Shown: piece after piece, positions 62,227 through 64,000 of the stretch
Numbering within the stretch: the stretch's first letter is position 1
Layout: every line of letters begins with the position of its first letter
From: JAUIAI01 sp045106815
GTDB lineage: Bacteria > Pseudomonadota > Gammaproteobacteria > Burkholderiales > Burkholderiaceae_E
Assembly (NCBI GenBank): GCA_045106815.1
Contig: JBGCFG010000024.1
Coordinates: forward strand, 124,001 to 188,000
Direction: 5' to 3'
DNA: 64,000 bases
Translations under genes and position numbers: made by a program
Notes under the pieces: model-generated
The model's database searches: none
What the model was told of the DNA's origin: nothing
Seen by the model: the letters and a program-made list of their open reading frames with translations, nothing else

Positions 62227-62412
62227 TTAGCAGGCGCCGCCGCCAAGACAGGTCACAACACGGCCAAAGACACCGTTAATTGCGCCAGAAACTTGGGGCA
62301 GGAAGGCTGCAACAACCAAAGCGATCAGAGCGGCGAGAAGGCCGTACTCGATAGCGCCAGCGCCGGTCTCGTCATTTGCGAATTTGCTGACAGCGTTTTT
62401 GAACTTGTTCAT
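62227..62412 (-). CDS. flp: Flp-type pilin 1
   Basis: Start chosen at ATG 62412 (61 residues), with AGGAGAT just upstream. The Flp leader ends at G17, cleaved before A18, with Glu22 (+5) and Tyr23 (+6) in AGAIEYGLLAALIAL. It is the first gene of the operon and probably the major pilin. Like the second pilin, it ends with two cysteines (CLGGGAC). Confidence 0.92.
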   Translation of the reverse strand: MNKFKNAVSKFANDETGAGAIEYGLLAALIALVVAAFLPQVSGAINGVFGRVVTCLGGGAC

Positions 62413-62734
62413 GTGGATCTCCTTGCAAGCAGTGGGGAACTGCGGGTGAGGTAAGCGGCTAAATTGCCAAGGCTGCTCGCTCGCTCCCGGTATGGCTGTT
62501 GAGAGTTTGCGATTCGTGTCGGTGTGACAGCGCCGACAGAAGGTCCATTGTTGACCGACGAACGGTAGGTCCGTTATGAAATCGATCACCGAATTGACAC
62601 TCGAAACTGTCTTTTCTTGCCGGATACGGTGACGTAGTTCTCAGCCGATGAACGGTACTAAAAGGACAATAAGCGGTATGCACTTAGTAGCAGCGACCCA
62701 CTAGCGCTGCGCCGACAAATCACAAGAGACCTCG
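62413..62734. other. Divergent promoter region of the two Tad transcripts
   Basis: This 322-bp region between flp and tadE must hold both promoters. Two nearly identical 13-mers, CCGACGAACGGTA (62555-62567) and CCGATGAACGGTA (62645-62657), lie 90 bp apart, and AACGG-TAGGT-CCGTT (62561-62575) is a perfect inverted repeat covering the first copy. These are candidate binding sites for a regulator of the locus. Confidence 0.5.
62555..62657 (+). repeat. 13-bp direct repeat pair in the Tad divergent promoter
   Basis: CCGAYGAACGGTA occurs at 62555-62567 and 62645-62657 (12 of 13 bases equal), with starts 90 bp apart. The first copy overlaps an AACGG/CCGTT palindrome. A regulator dimer could bind one or both. 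Confidence 0.5.
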
Positions 62735-63244
62735 ATGATGCAAGGCAAGAGAACAAGGCAAACCAGGCTCACTCGAAAAGCTCGACACGATCAGGGCAGC
62801 ACGATCGTTGAGTTCGCATTCGTGACGACGTTGCTGTTAACCGGGTTGTTGACCATCGTTGATTTTGGGCAGCTCTTCTACTCAAACCTGACGATGCAGC
62901 ACGCCGTTAGGGAAGGAACCCGGTTCGCAGTGACAGGGAGTACCGCGTTGGCAGCGACACCAGCAGCAGCTGACGCGAGATGTCAGGCAGCTATCGCGAA
63001 GATTCGCGAGCAATCATTGGGTACGTTCGATCGTGTGGCTGCCGAGGTGGCATTCAAGACGGTTGCACCTGACGGCTCAACAACCGATGTTGCCAATGGC
63101 TCTTGCTATAACGCTAGCGAGATTATTGTGATTGAGGTTCAGTCAACCGCCCAAATCATCACCCCATTCCTACGCCCATTCTTTAACAACGGCGAGTATC
63201 AGTTCACCGTGGCAACGACTATGAAGAACGAGGCCTTTCAATGA
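62735..63244 (+). CDS. tadE: Tad pseudopilin TadE
   Basis: This 169-residue protein has a basic leader with a TadE-type processing site: GSTIVEFAFVTTLLLTGLLTIVDFGQL, in which Glu at +5 after the Gly is conserved. One membrane helix follows, then a periplasmic domain beginning AVREGTRFAVTG. It is a pseudopilin that works with TadF. It is the first gene of the plus-strand Tad transcript and overlaps the next start (ATGA at 63241-63244). Confidence 0.93.
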   Translation: MMQGKRTRQTRLTRKARHDQGSTIVEFAFVTTLLLTGLLTIVDFGQLFYSNLTMQHAVREGTRFAVTGSTALAATPAAADARCQAAIAKIREQSLGTFDRVAAEVAFKTVAPDGSTTDVANGSCYNASEIIVIEVQSTAQIITPFLRPFFNNGEYQFTVATTMKNEAFQ

Positions 63245-63825
63245 TTAAGTCTTTTCAGGCACGCTACTCAAGGTCTGCTGTGCACCAGTCAACAGCGTCA
63301 GGTCGCCGCGCCCATCGCGGCGGTGCGATGATTGAGTTCGCTTTGGTCTTGCCGATCCTTCTCACGGTTCTGTTTGGTATTGTGGATTTGTCTCGGGCGA
63401 TTCAATTCGATAATGTCCTGGTTCACATTACGCGTGAAGGGGCGAATCTGGCGTCGCGGACAACTGTGCCTCCGAACAACATCATTGCGGTGTTGTCGAG
63501 AACGGCCCAACCGCTCGATATTAATCAAGACGGCATGATCTACATCACTCGGGTCGAAGGACTTGCTAACGGTCGTGCCCGGGTTGAAGAGCAGTACCGC
63601 GCAACCCAGGGACAGAATTCCTTGCAAAGCCAGCTCTACAACTGCCCGGCATGGCAGGGTGATGGAAGCTGCCAATTACCAGGCGTCAAACCGACAATTC
63701 AGTTGGCAGCGCCACTGGCAGAAGGTGAGCAGGTGTCTATCGTTGAGGCGAGATACGACTACCAGCTATTCACCCAATACCTGTTTAATGCAGGCCCCGA
63801 TCTCTATGCAGTAACCGCCCTCTAG
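63241..63825 (+). CDS. tadF: Tad pseudopilin TadF
   Basis: This 194-residue pseudopilin has the processing site region GGAMIEFALVLPILLTVLFGIVDLSRA and a periplasmic domain with REGANLASR. It pairs with TadE. Its ATG overlaps the tadE stop, so the two are translationally coupled. A TadG-like gene follows after 13 bp. Confidence 0.9.
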   Translation: MIKSFQARYSRSAVHQSTASGRRAHRGGAMIEFALVLPILLTVLFGIVDLSRAIQFDNVLVHITREGANLASRTTVPPNNIIAVLSRTAQPLDINQDGMIYITRVEGLANGRARVEEQYRATQGQNSLQSQLYNCPAWQGDGSCQLPGVKPTIQLAAPLAEGEQVSIVEARYDYQLFTQYLFNAGPDLYAVTAL

Positions 63826-63838
63826 CCGGAGTTGCCTT

Positions 63839-64000
63839 ATGAACAAACTAAACTCAAAAATTCGTTCAAAGACACTGGTCGCGCCAGGAAAGACTCAAGG
63901 TGGCGCAGTATTGATACTGGTGGCAGTCAGTCTGGTGGTTATTGCAGGATTCGCGGCGATCTCAATTGATAGCGGCCGTGCCTACGGCGCGAAGGCGCGA
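63839..64000 (+). CDS. tadG: TadG-like protein, N-terminal part (cut by window edge)
   Basis: The 54 visible residues start at ATG 63839 with CCGGAG upstream. After a basic leader comes the TadE/G-like N-terminal helix GGAVLILVAVSLVVIAGFAAISIDSGRAYG, typical of TadG proteins that carry a periplasmic domain, often with a von Willebrand A fold. The frame is open to the right edge. It probably anchors pilus assembly in the cell envelope. Confidence 0.85.
   Translation, partial: MNKLNSKIRSKTLVAPGKTQGGAVLILVAVSLVVIAGFAAISIDSGRAYGAKAR

Noticed and set aside
1..64000. CRISPR arrays, tRNA or rRNA genes, insertion sequences
   Set aside because: I looked for regularly spaced repeats, tRNA-like cloverleaf arms, rRNA signatures and transposase motifs and saw none; this was by eye, not by search.

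Overview
The window looks like chromosomal DNA from a heterotrophic proteobacterium. I would guess a gammaproteobacterium, but the sequence does not fix the genus. The reasons are a mid-50s GC appearance, several DUF1127-type small proteins, a PEP-CTERM-like protein behind a good sigma-54 promoter, a complete Tad (Flp) pilus locus and many LysR, MarR and TetR regulators. I saw no rRNA, tRNA, CRISPR array, phage or insertion sequence.

Layout. 1-3.4 kb: the 3' end of an indolepyruvate oxidoreductase operon (iorA-like, iorB-like, DOPA-dioxygenase-like), joined by ATGA overlaps. 3.4-9 kb: a DUF1127 protein, a monooxygenase-fold protein, a frameshifted RidA gene, a methanethiol S-methyltransferase (mddA, makes dimethyl sulfide) and a large winged-helix STAND ATPase regulator. 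8.8-12.6 kb: small protein, alpha/beta hydrolase, acetylpolyamine amidohydrolase/class II HDAC and class III aminotransferase, which suggests polyamine or omega-amine use. 12.9-17.1 kb: two GH1 beta-glycosidases flanking an ABC membrane half without its ATPase. 17.2-20.1 kb: TetR, tautomerase, SDR and ornithine-cyclodeaminase-like genes. 20.4-20.9 kb: relic of a thioester reductase. 20.9-26.6 kb: DMT exporter, dehalogenase-like HAD, small protein, LysR, Ddl, lipoprotein and LysE exporter.

26.6-38.3 kb: a tightly coupled acyl-CoA ligase/HAD/transglutaminase operon, a membrane alkaline-phosphatase-superfamily protein, a second STAND ATPase, a lipoprotein with a strong terminator, an MFS transporter, two tandem secreted paralogs with matching 5' leaders, and an NTF2-like protein. 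38.6-42.5 kb: a diguanylate cyclase, a single-domain response regulator, a LysR remnant, the PEP-CTERM-like protein and a two-gene membrane operon. 42.7-52.4 kb: a P450, two cytoplasmic-looking type I sulfatases with a MarR regulator, a divergent tctCBA importer with a metallophosphoesterase, and a VOC protein. This reads as a possible uptake and desulfation unit for an organic sulfate ester.

52.5-64 kb: the Tad locus. On the minus strand are flp, flp, cpaA/tadV, cpaB/rcpC, cpaC/rcpA, a small lipoprotein, cpaE/tadZ, tadA, tadB, tadC and a tadD-like gene. Divergently on the plus strand are tadE, tadF and a truncated tadG-like gene that runs off the right edge.

The least explained signals are: the paralog leaders at 36.2 and 37.0 kb, which share a hairpin with a compensatory base-pair change at identical spacing; the sulfatase/Tct/P450/phosphoesterase neighbourhood; the sigma-54-driven PEP-CTERM-like protein with an EF-hand loop; a 13-bp direct repeat in the divergent Tad promoter region; and the two STAND ATPases, of which only one keeps a DNA-binding domain.
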